A stretch of DNA of 64,000 nt, taken from NCBI GenBank assembly GCA_026646655.1, contig JAPKHT010000003.1:36448-100447 (forward strand), written 5' to 3'. The DNA comes from JADLBR01 sp020847615. GTDB taxonomy: Bacteria > Verrucomicrobiota > Verrucomicrobiia > JADLBR01. Both the position numbers and the translations under genes were made by a program. Positions 43,707 to 52,260 of the stretch are shown piece after piece (the stretch's first letter is position 1; every line of letters begins with the position of its first letter). The notes below the pieces were generated by a model. The model saw nothing but the letters and a program-made list of their open reading frames with translations. It was not told the origin of the DNA and made no database searches.

Positions 43707-44419
43707 GGCCCATTCGCCGGAGCCTCGTCGCCCTTCTCTGGGCCTGCATGCCCGTGTGCCCGTGGTGCGCGTCGGGCGCGTCGCCGCGCGGCACCACGAC
43801 GAAGGCCCCGCCCCCGAGGGTGGTGAAACTGGACGAGTACCGCAGGCAGGTTGCCGCCAATCCCGACATGGAGCTGGTCGACCTTGCCAAGTGCATCCCC
43901 GGCATCCAGCTGGACATCCGATACGCCACGAGGAACAACTTCATGGGCCGTCCCCTCTACGGGGTGGCGCGCGCCCTGCTGCGCCGCCCCGCCGCGGAAC
44001 GGCTTCTCAAGGTGCAGGCGTCGCTGGCGGCGAGGGGTCTTGGGCTGAGGGTTTTCGACGCCTACCGCCCCTATTCGGTGACCGTGGACATGTGGCGATC
44101 CAAGAAGGCCAAGCCGATATACCTGTCCCCGCCATCGCTCGGCTCGCGGCACAATCGCGGCATCGCCGTCGACCTGACGCTCGTGGATCTCAAGACAGGA
44201 AAGCCGCTGCCGATGCCGACCGAGTTTGACGAGTTCTCGCCGCGGGCCGCGCACGGCTATGGCGGGCTGGATCCCGCGCGGATCGAGAACCGCCGCATCC
44301 TCAAGGAGGCCATGGCCGCGCAGGGCTTCTATGCGTTCGACCGCGAGTGGTGGCACTACAGCCATGGCGACTGGCGACGTTTCGATATCCTGGACGTGGC
44401 CATCGATGCCGTGCCGTGA
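43703..44419 (+). CDS. VanX-type D-alanyl-D-alanine dipeptidase, exported
   Basis: A zinc dipeptidase of the M15D family, 238 residues, with the two signature motifs: SRHNRGIAVD (zinc His150 and Asp157) and EWWHYS (Glu215, zinc His218). The Arg of the VanX site is in FDAYRPYSV. A signal peptide (LVALLWACMPVCPWC) directs it to the periplasm, so it is more likely a cell-wall peptide recycler or remodeller than a vancomycin-resistance enzyme. Start GTG lies over the DUF4412 stop, and the stop lies over the start of the glycosyltransferase (GTGA again). The set looks like an envelope operon. Confidence 0.93.
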   Translation: MRPIRRSLVALLWACMPVCPWCASGASPRGTTTKAPPPRVVKLDEYRRQVAANPDMELVDLAKCIPGIQLDIRYATRNNFMGRPLYGVARALLRRPAAERLLKVQASLAARGLGLRVFDAYRPYSVTVDMWRSKKAKPIYLSPPSLGSRHNRGIAVDLTLVDLKTGKPLPMPTEFDEFSPRAAHGYGGLDPARIENRRILKEAMAAQGFYAFDREWWHYSHGDWRRFDILDVAIDAVP

Positions 44420-45426
44420 CCCCCGCCATCTCCGTCATCCTTCCCGCGCGCGATGCGGCGGCGACGCTTTCCTGCGCGCTCGATAGCGTGCGCGCGCAGA
44501 CCCCGCGCGACATCGAGATCCTCGTGATCGACGACGGCTCGCGCGATGCCACCCCGGAGATCGCGCGCCGGGCGGCGCGGCGCGATGCCCGCGTCAGGTT
44601 GATCGACGGCCGTGGCCGGGGGATCGTGAGCGCCCTCAACGCGGGCCTTGCCGGGGCCCGGGCCCGGTATGTGGCGCGGATGGACGCCGACGACATCTCG
44701 CTGCCTGGGCGGCTTGGGGCACAGCGGGCCTTTCTCGATGCGCGGCGGGAGGTGGGACTCGTCGGTTGCCGCGTCGCGTTCGGCGGCGACCCTGTCGCAA
44801 GCCGGGGCTACGCGCTGCACGTCGCCTGGACGAATGGATTGCTCGAGCCTGACGCGATCGGCCTGCACCGGTTCATCGAGTCGCCATTCGCGCACCCGAG
44901 CGTCATGTTCCGGCGGGAGTTGATCGCGCTCCATGGGGGCTATCGCGACGGGCGGTTCCCCGAGGACTATGAACTCTGGCTGCGGTGGCTGGAAGCCGGG
45001 GTCCTCATGGCCAAGGTGCCGGCGACCCTGCTGGTCTGGAACGATCGGGCGGACCGCCTGTCGCGCGCCGACCCTCGCTATTCGAAGGAGGCGTTCTTTC
45101 GCCTCAAGGCCGAGTACCTCGCGCGATGGCTGGCGCGCCATAACCCGCGGCATCCCGAGATCACGACGTGGGGCGCCGGGCGGCTCGCCCGACGACGCGC
45201 CGAGATGCTTCTGCCGCACGGGATTCGCATCGCCCGACATGCCGACATCGACCCGCGCCTCGTGGGGCGATTTGCGGCGGGGCGCCCCGTGGTCGGCCCC
45301 GATGACATCCCAAAGGAAGACTTTGTGGTCGCCTTTGTCGCCGCGCGCGGCGCGCGGGACCTCATACGCGCCCGTCTCCAGTCGCAGGGGAGGACCCTCG
45401 GGCGGGACTTCATGCTGGCGGCCTGA
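44416..45426 (+). CDS. Family 2 glycosyltransferase
   Basis: A soluble GT-A enzyme of 336 residues. The N-terminal nucleotide-sugar domain shows ISVILPARDAAATL, ILVIDDGSRDAT and ARMDADDISLPGR with the DxD motif. Residues about 160-185 (SPFAHPSVMFRRELIALHGGYRDG) and PEDYELWLRW, with the acid residues, complete the family 2 pattern. The C-terminal part (about 240-336) is less known. The GTG start is set within the VanX-like stop. It probably adds sugars to an envelope glycan together with the GT-C protein across the divergent gap. A structured-repeat cluster follows. Confidence 0.9.
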   Translation: MTPAISVILPARDAAATLSCALDSVRAQTPRDIEILVIDDGSRDATPEIARRAARRDARVRLIDGRGRGIVSALNAGLAGARARYVARMDADDISLPGRLGAQRAFLDARREVGLVGCRVAFGGDPVASRGYALHVAWTNGLLEPDAIGLHRFIESPFAHPSVMFRRELIALHGGYRDGRFPEDYELWLRWLEAGVLMAKVPATLLVWNDRADRLSRADPRYSKEAFFRLKAEYLARWLARHNPRHPEITTWGAGRLARRRAEMLLPHGIRIARHADIDPRLVGRFAAGRPVVGPDDIPKEDFVVAFVAARGARDLIRARLQSQGRTLGRDFMLAA

Positions 45427-45482
45427 TCCCTGTTCGGAGCAGACTCCATCTGGCAGCGGCCGGACCACCGGCTTGGGAAAAT

Positions 45483-45533
45483 GTAGCCGAGGCCGTGAGG
45501 CCTTGGCGGCCAAACGCTCACGCGTTCGGCTAC
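45483..45533 (+). repeat. 51-nt cloverleaf repeat core, copy D
   Basis: Outer stem GTAGCCG/CGGCTAC, arm 1 AGGCC-GTGA-GGCCT, middle TGG-CGG-CCA, arm 3 AACGC-TCAC-GCGTT. Relative to copy A, arm 1 has changed its second pair from A-T to G-C on both sides, keeping the stem intact. Confidence 0.85.
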
Positions 45534-45601
45534 GGGCGGCGATGCGATAATTTCCGAGTCAGATGCCATCGGGCAGCCGTCGGACCGCCGGGGGTGAAAA
45601 T

Positions 45602-45664
45602 GTAGCCCCTCCGGCCACGGAGGGGCCGCGCGGCCCGTGTCCACGGCCTGGCGGCCGTGGCTAC
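45602..45664 (+). repeat. Second-family structured repeat, copy 1
   Basis: Opens GTAG and closes CTAC, as the first family does. Arms: CCCCTCC-GGCCAC-GGAGGGG; GGCCGC/GCGGCC; CCACGGCC-TGGC-GGCCGTGG. The partner copy at 57790 has different bases at matching places in the arms, with pairing kept. Confidence 0.8.
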
Positions 45665-45703
45665 ATTTGGAATTTTCGAGCGAGCGCTGCGGCAGTTCTC
45701 GAG

Positions 45704-48700
45704 TCAGCGCTCGACGACGCGCACGCGGACGAACTTGGGCGCCTGCCGGGTGTTCTGGTCAACGGTGACGCGCGGGTAGGGGGTGCCGGTTTCCGCCGCC
45801 GACCAGTCGGGGTGCACGGACTGGATGGCGCCGCCCGCGACGCTGGTGGCGACGGTCGTCCATCCGAGCAGATCTTCGGAGCATTCGACGATCAGATCGA
45901 TGTCGGTGCGCAGGGGGTCCCTATAGAACTCCACCCGGATGCCGCCCGCGGGCGACTGCCCGGTGACCACGGGCCCCTGTTGATCGGCGACGAGCGGATC
46001 GCGCCGGAACGCGTACTCCAGCAAGTTCCGGAGACGATCGAGGTCGGGGTTGGCGCCGTTCGCGCCGGGGCCCGCGTTGGTCGACGCGCCGAAATACGTC
46101 ATGCGCCAGTCGGGGAGGTTCGGGGGCGCGGGCATGGAGCTCGTCACGCCCGAATAGGCGGAGTAGAAGACGCCGTTGTACGCGCGCGCGCGATAGAAAT
46201 ACGTGACGGTCGGGTCGAGGTCACCGTCGTCATGCGCCGCACCGGGGTCTGGCACGACCGCGATCTCGGCGAAGGGCCCCGCGCCGTTCGTTGATCGCTC
46301 GATATGATATTCGGTGGCATTCGAGACGGTGCCCCAGGTGAGCGAGATCTCCCCCGCGAAGGAACCCGGCCCGGCCGCGAAGGAGGCGGGCGCGGGCGGC
46401 GGGGTGATCAGGCTCAGGCTATCGAAGCGGGCATGGGCCGGGATATCCGGGCCGGTGGTGTTGTTTGACGCGACGGCCAGTCCGACCTGCGGGTTCGGGC
46501 CGATGGCCGAAAGGCTCAATGGGGATCCCAGGGCCACCCACGCGGAGCCGTTGGTGGACCAGTGCGCCGAAAAGCTATTTCCGGTCCGCGTGACCCGCAA
46601 CCAGCACGGGAACACGAGGCCGGCCTGTGTCGTGCTATTATTGGCATCGCTGCCGGTCGAGGTCCGATATACGAGCCGGGCCGTCCGCCCCGGCTCGATC
46701 AGCGCGGCGAACTCCGGGACCGTGGCGGTGAGGTTGGAGCGCACCAGGACTCCCGCCCTCGCGCTGCCCGAGGAGGTATTCGGGAAGGCGGTGACGCGGC
46801 AGGTGAACCGCATGTCGCCAGAGACCGGACGATAGATGTAGCGGCAGGCGTCGGAGGACCCGCCGATGTCGCCCGATCGGCAGAGTGCGCCGAACGCACC
46901 CGACACGTGCTCGGAGTAACCCGTCGTCATCAGCGCCCCGACCGGGCCCGTGGCCCAGGGCGCGGGCACCGACTGTGAGGTGGCGTCGGCGATGAACACG
47001 TAATTTGTGCCCAGGCTGGTGATCGCGGCCCCGCCGCTCGGCGCCGAGAGCTGGGCGCGGATGACCTTGGTCAACTGCGGGTCGGGGAAATTCGTGATGG
47101 GCACGAAGTTGGTCGCCTGCCCGAGCTGGCCGTGGCTCCAGGACAGATTGGTGGTGGACGCGGTGTAGTCGACGCCATTGGTCGCGGTGATATCCGCGAG
47201 CGAGGACGTGATGCCCACGATGCCCACCGAACCATTCGCCCTGAGGGCGGTCACCGGGGCGAGGCCCACGGACTTGTCGACGATGATCGCGTCGGGATCC
47301 ATGCGGAGCAGTCCGGGGGTGCCGCTCTCGCCCACCGCCTCGCAGAATGGCGAGTCGGCGCCGGCAGCCCCGCGCGCCCTCACGCGATAGTGGACCACCT
47401 GGTTGGCGGGGACCGACTTATCGACGCGCGAGGTCGCGTTCGCGGAGAGGGTGGCATTCAGCGCCCAGTTGCCCGTGGTGGGGTCGCGCCTCTGGACCTC
47501 GTAGCCGATCTCGTTGGTCGCGTTGTCCTCCCACGCCAGCAGGCGCCACGTCGCGTTGGAGAACGTGACCGACAGGCCCGTGGGCATCGCGGGCGCATTC
47601 AGGGTGGCGTCGGCGACCACGGTGACCGCGGCGCCCTGGCTCAGGTTGCCATACGTCCCGCTGGCGCTGGCCTCCACGCGCGCGCTCTTGATCAGGTAGG
47701 TGTTGGTCGTGCCGGTGACCGCGTTCGTGTCGCTGAAGGTGGTTGCCGCGATGGGCGAGCCCAGCGGGTCGTCCGCGGTCGCGGCCGATCCGGTGAGCCG
47801 GGTGAAGGGACCGGCATCCGAGGCGCCCCGGTAGACGTGATAACCGGCGACCGATGCGGCCGCGGGCGCCAGCCAGGTGAGATCCACGCCGCCCGCGACG
47901 GCCTGCGCCACGACGCGCGTCGGCGGGGGCACCGGGTGCAGCCGCAGCGTCGGGTCGCCGACGAGGTTGTGGTGGGTGTAGCGGGAATACCCGTTGCCCT
48001 CCCAGCCTCCCGAGTTGAGATAGACTGGATCATTGTGCCTGATCCACATCCCATAGCCCACCGTTTCGCCCATCGCCATGTGGTCGAAATGAAAGTAGCC
48101 GCGCCCCGACCACGCGCAGGTCAGGCCCATCGAGCCCGAGGTCCCGGCCAGCGGGGAGCGGAGGAAATTGTCCGCGCGATCCCAGTCGCCGAAATAGCTG
48201 CCGAAGAGCATCGTGAAGACCGCCCGGGAATCCTTGCGGGCAAAGTCGTACGTCGATGTGCCGATGCCGCTCGCGCTGGTGTACGAGCCGCCCCCGCACC
48301 CATAGCCCAGGAGATATTGGTTTGTCCCCAGCGTCGCGAACCAGTCCGCGGCCACCACGTTGGTCGAGGCGCGCCCAAAGAACGTGAACCCGTTGCGCCA
48401 CCCCGAGCCCGCGAATGCCTCCCCGTAGAAGTACCCGAAGTTGTCATCGATCAGCGCCCGGCGCGGCACCGCCGCATAGGCGCCCCGCTGATGGCGAAAG
48501 TCGTGGTCGCGATTCAGGTATTGCCGCAGCAGGGCGGTCTCGCTTACCCCGACCGGCACGTTCGCCATGTTCGCCAGATCGACCCGGCCGACCGCCAACT
48601 CGCTCGTCGTCGGGATCGTGGATGTGTCGAACTTCCCATCGCCCGGCACGTTGCGGTTGCGCAGGTCCCCGGCGGATGTGTTATTCACCGTCGCATCGGT

Positions 48701-49459
48701 CCAAGTCCCGTCGATGTCCCCGTAATAGGCGTCCGCGGGCCAGGCGCCAAAATGGTCGCCATGCCCGTCCGGCGCAAGGTTACCGGAATAGGGCACCGGC
48801 AACCGCCCCAGGATGAAGACAGATCCGCGACGATTGGGGTCCGCCACGTAATTGGACTGCACGATTGCGCGCACCGCCTGAAGTTCCGCCAGCCGAGGGG
48901 CATAGTCGCTCGTGTTGGTCGACGAGGGGCTGATGGCCATCCGCGCCACGTTGGTCCGCACCACCTCCCAGCCGTCGCGGATCATATCCGTCTCGATCCG
49001 GTCGATCTCGGGGCCGAGGGAGAGCAGCAGGGTGTTGTCGACGAGCAGGATCACGCGCCCGCGATCCTCGACCATGGGCACGTTGCACCCGGAAATGATC
49101 GTTCCATAGGCCTCGGAGGGCGCGCTCGTCCGATTGCGCCGCACGATGTACTCGTACGCTTGGCCCGCGACGGCGGTCGCGTCCACGTACGAGGTGACGG
49201 CCGGTGGGGAATCGGCGAGGGGCGTGCCCCACGAGGAGGCGCCGACGTCCCGTCGGTACACGATAGAGTTCGATCCATACGTGGCGGCATTCCAGTACAG
49301 CGTCACCACGGGCGAGTTCGTTCTGACGACGGCGTTGAGTTCGACCACCGTGTCCCTGGCCGACTGTCCCGGTGCCATGGGGGCGGAGGTCAAGAAGCCG
49401 GCGGCCGTCAGGGCGATTAACGGGCCCCGGGCGGGGAAGGCGCGAGCCATAAGGGGCAT
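45704..49459 (-). CDS. Giant secreted protein: C25-like N-terminal region, fibronectin III, Calx-beta and DUF1349-like domains
   Basis: A 1251-residue exported protein (signal LIALTAAGFLTSAPMAPG). Residues about 35-510 form a large region with RVILLVDNTLLLSLGPEID, VFILGRLPVPYSG and HGDHFGAWPADAYYGDIDG, and a Cys in LLGYGCGGGSY, which recalls gingipain-like C25 peptidases. The catalytic pair is not certain. Then two fibronectin III domains (about 511-620, 623-715), a Calx-beta-like domain (about 720-830), a DUF1349/LamG-like jelly roll (about 858-1015), a third fibronectin III domain (1020-1110) and a C-terminal tail with LRNLLEYAFRRDP, a sorting-tail style known from Verrucomicrobiota. It may act on or bind surface polymers. 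Its TGA stop starts a structured repeat. Confidence 0.75.
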   Translation of the reverse strand: MPLMARAFPARGPLIALTAAGFLTSAPMAPGQSARDTVVELNAVVRTNSPVVTLYWNAATYGSNSIVYRRDVGASSWGTPLADSPPAVTSYVDATAVAGQAYEYIVRRNRTSAPSEAYGTIISGCNVPMVEDRGRVILLVDNTLLLSLGPEIDRIETDMIRDGWEVVRTNVARMAISPSSTNTSDYAPRLAELQAVRAIVQSNYVADPNRRGSVFILGRLPVPYSGNLAPDGHGDHFGAWPADAYYGDIDGTWTDATVNNTSAGDLRNRNVPGDGKFDTSTIPTTSELAVGRVDLANMANVPVGVSETALLRQYLNRDHDFRHQRGAYAAVPRRALIDDNFGYFYGEAFAGSGWRNGFTFFGRASTNVVAADWFATLGTNQYLLGYGCGGGSYTSASGIGTSTYDFARKDSRAVFTMLFGSYFGDWDRADNFLRSPLAGTSGSMGLTCAWSGRGYFHFDHMAMGETVGYGMWIRHNDPVYLNSGGWEGNGYSRYTHHNLVGDPTLRLHPVPPPTRVVAQAVAGGVDLTWLAPAAASVAGYHVYRGASDAGPFTRLTGSAATADDPLGSPIAATTFSDTNAVTGTTNTYLIKSARVEASASGTYGNLSQGAAVTVVADATLNAPAMPTGLSVTFSNATWRLLAWEDNATNEIGYEVQRRDPTTGNWALNATLSANATSRVDKSVPANQVVHYRVRARGAAGADSPFCEAVGESGTPGLLRMDPDAIIVDKSVGLAPVTALRANGSVGIVGITSSLADITATNGVDYTASTTNLSWSHGQLGQATNFVPITNFPDPQLTKVIRAQLSAPSGGAAITSLGTNYVFIADATSQSVPAPWATGPVGALMTTGYSEHVSGAFGALCRSGDIGGSSDACRYIYRPVSGDMRFTCRVTAFPNTSSGSARAGVLVRSNLTATVPEFAALIEPGRTARLVYRTSTGSDANNSTTQAGLVFPCWLRVTRTGNSFSAHWSTNGSAWVALGSPLSLSAIGPNPQVGLAVASNNTTGPDIPAHARFDSLSLITPPPAPASFAAGPGSFAGEISLTWGTVSNATEYHIERSTNGAGPFAEIAVVPDPGAAHDDGDLDPTVTYFYRARAYNGVFYSAYSGVTSSMPAPPNLPDWRMTYFGASTNAGPGANGANPDLDRLRNLLEYAFRRDPLVADQQGPVVTGQSPAGGIRVEFYRDPLRTDIDLIVECSEDLLGWTTVATSVAGGAIQSVHPDWSAAETGTPYPRVTVDQNTRQAPKFVRVRVVER

Positions 49460-49627
49460 GCATAGGTCAGGCGCCGGGGTGGTTCAAGGTCAAAGCCGCA
49501 CCCAGGCCAGATAAAGCGAATCACCCGCGGCTGGGTTGCGCGGGCTTGGCATGCGTTTGTGGCTGTCCGGGTTAGACTTTACCCTTGCGCGAAGGGCCGC
49601 GGTGGTGAAAAAGCGTGGCGCGGAAAT

Positions 49628-50785
49628 ATGGATGAGGTGAGACAATCTGGCTTTGGAACGCGTGCGGTGCACGGGGCGCGGGGTTTCGTGGGGGACACCG
49701 GGGCGGTGATGCCACCGGTGTACATGACCTCCACGTTTGCCAGCGGGAATCCCGACGGGTTTGATTACACGCGTTCCGGGAACCCGAATTTCCGGTTGCT
49801 GGAATCGAGCGTGGCGTCGCTGGAGGGGGCGCGGTTTGCGACGTGTTTTGCGAGCGGGGTTTCTGCGATCACGGCGGTCGTGTCGAGCCTCAAGGCGGGC
49901 GACCTGATCCTCGCAGAGGAGAATCTCTACGGCTGCACGTACCGCCTGTTCGAGCGGGTGTTCGCGAAGTTTGGGCTGCGCGTGGAGTATCTCGACCTGA
50001 GCCGGGCGGAGAACTGGGCCGCGATCCGGGAGGGGCGTCCCGCGCTGGTGTGGCTGGAGAGCCCGACGAACCCCTTGCTCAAGATCGTGGATATCGCGGG
50101 CATCGCCGCCGTGGCGGCGGGGGTGGGGTCGCCGGTCCTGGTGGACAACACCTTTGCCTCGCCGTACCTGCAGCGGCCCATCGAACTGGGCGCGACCCTG
50201 TCCCTGTCCTCGACGACCAAGTACGTGAATGGCCATAGCGATTGCCTCGGGGGCGTCGTGGCCACGAACGACGAGGCGTGGCGCGAGAGGATGGTGTTCG
50301 CGCAGAAGGCGCTCGGCCTGCAGCCGTCGCCGTTCGACGCGTGGCTGACGGCGCGGGGGCAGAGGTCGCTGGCGCTGCGCATGGAAAAGCACTGCGCCAA
50401 CGCGCTGGAGCTGGCGCGGTGGCTGGAGTCGCGGGCGGGCGTGCGCATGGTGAGTTACCCGTTTCTCCCGAGCCACCCGCAGCACGGGTTGGCGATTCGC
50501 CAGATGTCCGGTGGCTCGGGCATCATCGTCGCGGAACTCGATTGCGACCAGGACAGGGCCCTGGCGTTTTGCCGGAGGCTGCGGCTCTTTACCCTTGCCG
50601 AGAGCCTGGGTGGCGTGGAGAGCCTGATCTGCCATCCGCCCACGATGACGCACGCCTCGGTGCCCGCGGAGGTCCGGAGGAAGGTGGGCATCGGCGACGG
50701 GCTGCTGCGTTTCTCGGTGGGCATCGAGGATGCGGCGGACCTGATCGCGGACATCGACGGGGCCATGAGGGAAGTGATCGGATGA
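49628..50785 (+). CDS. Trans-sulfuration PLP enzyme (cystathionine gamma-synthase/lyase-like)
   Basis: A Cys/Met-metabolism PLP enzyme of 385 residues with all family marks: GARFATCFASGVSA (phosphate site), YGCTYRLFERVF, LVWLESPTNPL, LVDNTFASPY with the Asp173 that holds the PLP nitrogen, and SSTTKYVNGHSD with the PLP Lys198. It could be a cystathionine lyase, a synthase or a methionine gamma-lyase; substrates cannot be told from these motifs. It is followed by a related but longer enzyme with a four-base overlap (ATGA), so the pair forms one sulfur-amino-acid operon. ATG 49628 begins the conserved block. Confidence 0.92.
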   Translation: MDEVRQSGFGTRAVHGARGFVGDTGAVMPPVYMTSTFASGNPDGFDYTRSGNPNFRLLESSVASLEGARFATCFASGVSAITAVVSSLKAGDLILAEENLYGCTYRLFERVFAKFGLRVEYLDLSRAENWAAIREGRPALVWLESPTNPLLKIVDIAGIAAVAAGVGSPVLVDNTFASPYLQRPIELGATLSLSSTTKYVNGHSDCLGGVVATNDEAWRERMVFAQKALGLQPSPFDAWLTARGQRSLALRMEKHCANALELARWLESRAGVRMVSYPFLPSHPQHGLAIRQMSGGSGIIVAELDCDQDRALAFCRRLRLFTLAESLGGVESLICHPPTMTHASVPAEVRRKVGIGDGLLRFSVGIEDAADLIADIDGAMREVIG

Positions 50786-52260
50786 ACGCCCACGACCTGC
50801 TGGAATATCCGGTGTGGCGCGGGGAGGATCTCGGGCGACCGATCCCGGATTCGGTGCACGCGGTGTCGGTGGCGTTGCCTCGATGGTCGGACGTGGTGGG
50901 CTACGAGGAGAAGCGGCCGGAGGTGATGGAGCGGCTCCAGTGCGGGTACCCGCGGTTCATGATCCACCCGGTGGTGGCCGCGCTGGGGCGACGGATCGCC
51001 GGCGATGCGCCGTGCCTCCCCATGCCTTCCGGGCGCGTCGCGGAGCTCTGCGCCCGTTTCATCGCGGACAACGGTGGGGCCAGCGCCCGCGTGGTGCCGT
51101 TCGGGGCGGTCCACGGCGTGGTGACCGACGAGGCCGGGGTGCCCTACCTCCGGGCATTCTGGCAGCACACGGGCCTGATCGTGCCGACGCGCCAGGCCGA
51201 GAGCGTGCTCGCGGGCGGGCGCTTTGCCGCGGCCGGTGGCGATGCCGCGCGGCGCCGCCTGCGCCAGCACCTCGCCAGCCTGTACCATTGTGCCGAGGAG
51301 GATGTCTTCCTGGCGCCCACGGGCATGGCCGCGCAGTTCGCCGCATTGCGCGCGGTGATCGAGCGGCGCCCCGGGAAGCCGACGGCCCAGCTGGGTTTCC
51401 CGTACGTCGACACCCTGAAGCTGCAGCAAAAGTTTGGGAGCGGCGCCACCCTGTTGCACGACCTCTCGACGATCGGCCAAGACCTGGAGGGGCTGCTTCG
51501 CCGGGAACCGCTGGCCGCCTGCTTTGCCGAGGTACCCGGAAATCCGCTGCTGGGCTCCGCCGACCTGCGGCGCATATCGCCGATCCTGCGCAAGCACGGC
51601 GTGCCGCTTGTGGCCGATGACGTCGTGGCCACGCCGGTCAACGTGGACCTGGGCCGCTTCGCGGATCTCGTGGCCACCAGCCTCACGAAGTATGTCGCGG
51701 GCACCTGCGATGTCATGGGCGGCGCGCTGATCTGCAACCCGAGGTCACCGCTCCACGCGGAACTCAGGGAGATCGCCCGCGCCCAGCACGAGGAGCTGCT
51801 CTGGGATGGCGACGCGGTCGCGCTCGAGGCCCGGATCCGGAATTTCCCGCACCGCATGCTGCGACACAACGACAACGGCCTGCTGATCGCCGAGCGGCTG
51901 CGCGCGCACCCGGCCGTGGAGCGCGTCTGGTACCCGAAATGGGAATACAGCGAGGCCTACGAGGCGGTCCGCCGACCGACCGGCGGCTGGGGCTCGCTCG
52001 TGACCTTCCTGCCGAAGGATGCCGAGGCCACCTCGCCCCGGATATATGATCGCATGACCATCTGCAAGGGGCCGAGCCTCGGCACGGTCTTCACGCTGGC
52101 CTGCCCTTTCACGCTGCTCGCGCACTACACCGAGCTGGACTGGGCGGAATCGTGCGGCGTGTCGCGCCACCTGATCAGGATCTCCGTGGGCCTCGAGGAC
52201 GCCGAGGACATCTGGGGGCGACTCGATGACGCCCTCAACGGGCGCGAATCATCTCGATGA
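50782..52260 (+). CDS. Long trans-sulfuration PLP enzyme, resembling fungal cystathionine gamma-synthase
   Basis: A PLP enzyme of 492 residues. The C-terminal 320 residues follow the Cys/Met family: DVFLAPTGMAAQFAALRAV, LVADDVVATPVNV with the PLP-nitrogen Asp, and SLTKYVAGTCDVMGG with Lys303. The N-terminal 165 residues (IPDSVHAVSVALPRWSDVVGYEE) form an extension like that of fungal STR2/MET7-type cystathionine gamma-synthases. It starts within the stop of the preceding enzyme. The 3' end overlaps the converging TerB/DUF697-like gene by 26 bp. Likely role: joining cysteine to an activated homoserine, with the upstream enzyme doing the next or the reverse step. Confidence 0.87.
   Translation: MNAHDLLEYPVWRGEDLGRPIPDSVHAVSVALPRWSDVVGYEEKRPEVMERLQCGYPRFMIHPVVAALGRRIAGDAPCLPMPSGRVAELCARFIADNGGASARVVPFGAVHGVVTDEAGVPYLRAFWQHTGLIVPTRQAESVLAGGRFAAAGGDAARRRLRQHLASLYHCAEEDVFLAPTGMAAQFAALRAVIERRPGKPTAQLGFPYVDTLKLQQKFGSGATLLHDLSTIGQDLEGLLRREPLAACFAEVPGNPLLGSADLRRISPILRKHGVPLVADDVVATPVNVDLGRFADLVATSLTKYVAGTCDVMGGALICNPRSPLHAELREIARAQHEELLWDGDAVALEARIRNFPHRMLRHNDNGLLIAERLRAHPAVERVWYPKWEYSEAYEAVRRPTGGWGSLVTFLPKDAEATSPRIYDRMTICKGPSLGTVFTLACPFTLLAHYTELDWAESCGVSRHLIRISVGLEDAEDIWGRLDDALNGRESSR

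Larger units (their letters stand above)
45432..45704. repeat. Composite structured-repeat cluster (copy D, two elements)
   Basis: Fills the 277-bp gap between the family 2 glycosyltransferase and the converging giant gene. Left: a 51-nt core (45483-45533) with tail ending TTTCCGAGTCAG. Right: the larger second-family element (45602-45664), then a tail ending TCTCGAGTCAG. The TCA at the end is the stop codon (TGA on the minus strand) of the giant gene. No gene is seen here. Confidence 0.85.

Noticed and set aside
43703..44419. VanX-like gene as part of a vancomycin-resistance cluster.
   Set aside because: No VanH, VanA or VanRS genes are near, and the protein has a signal peptide, so an envelope-recycling role is more likely.
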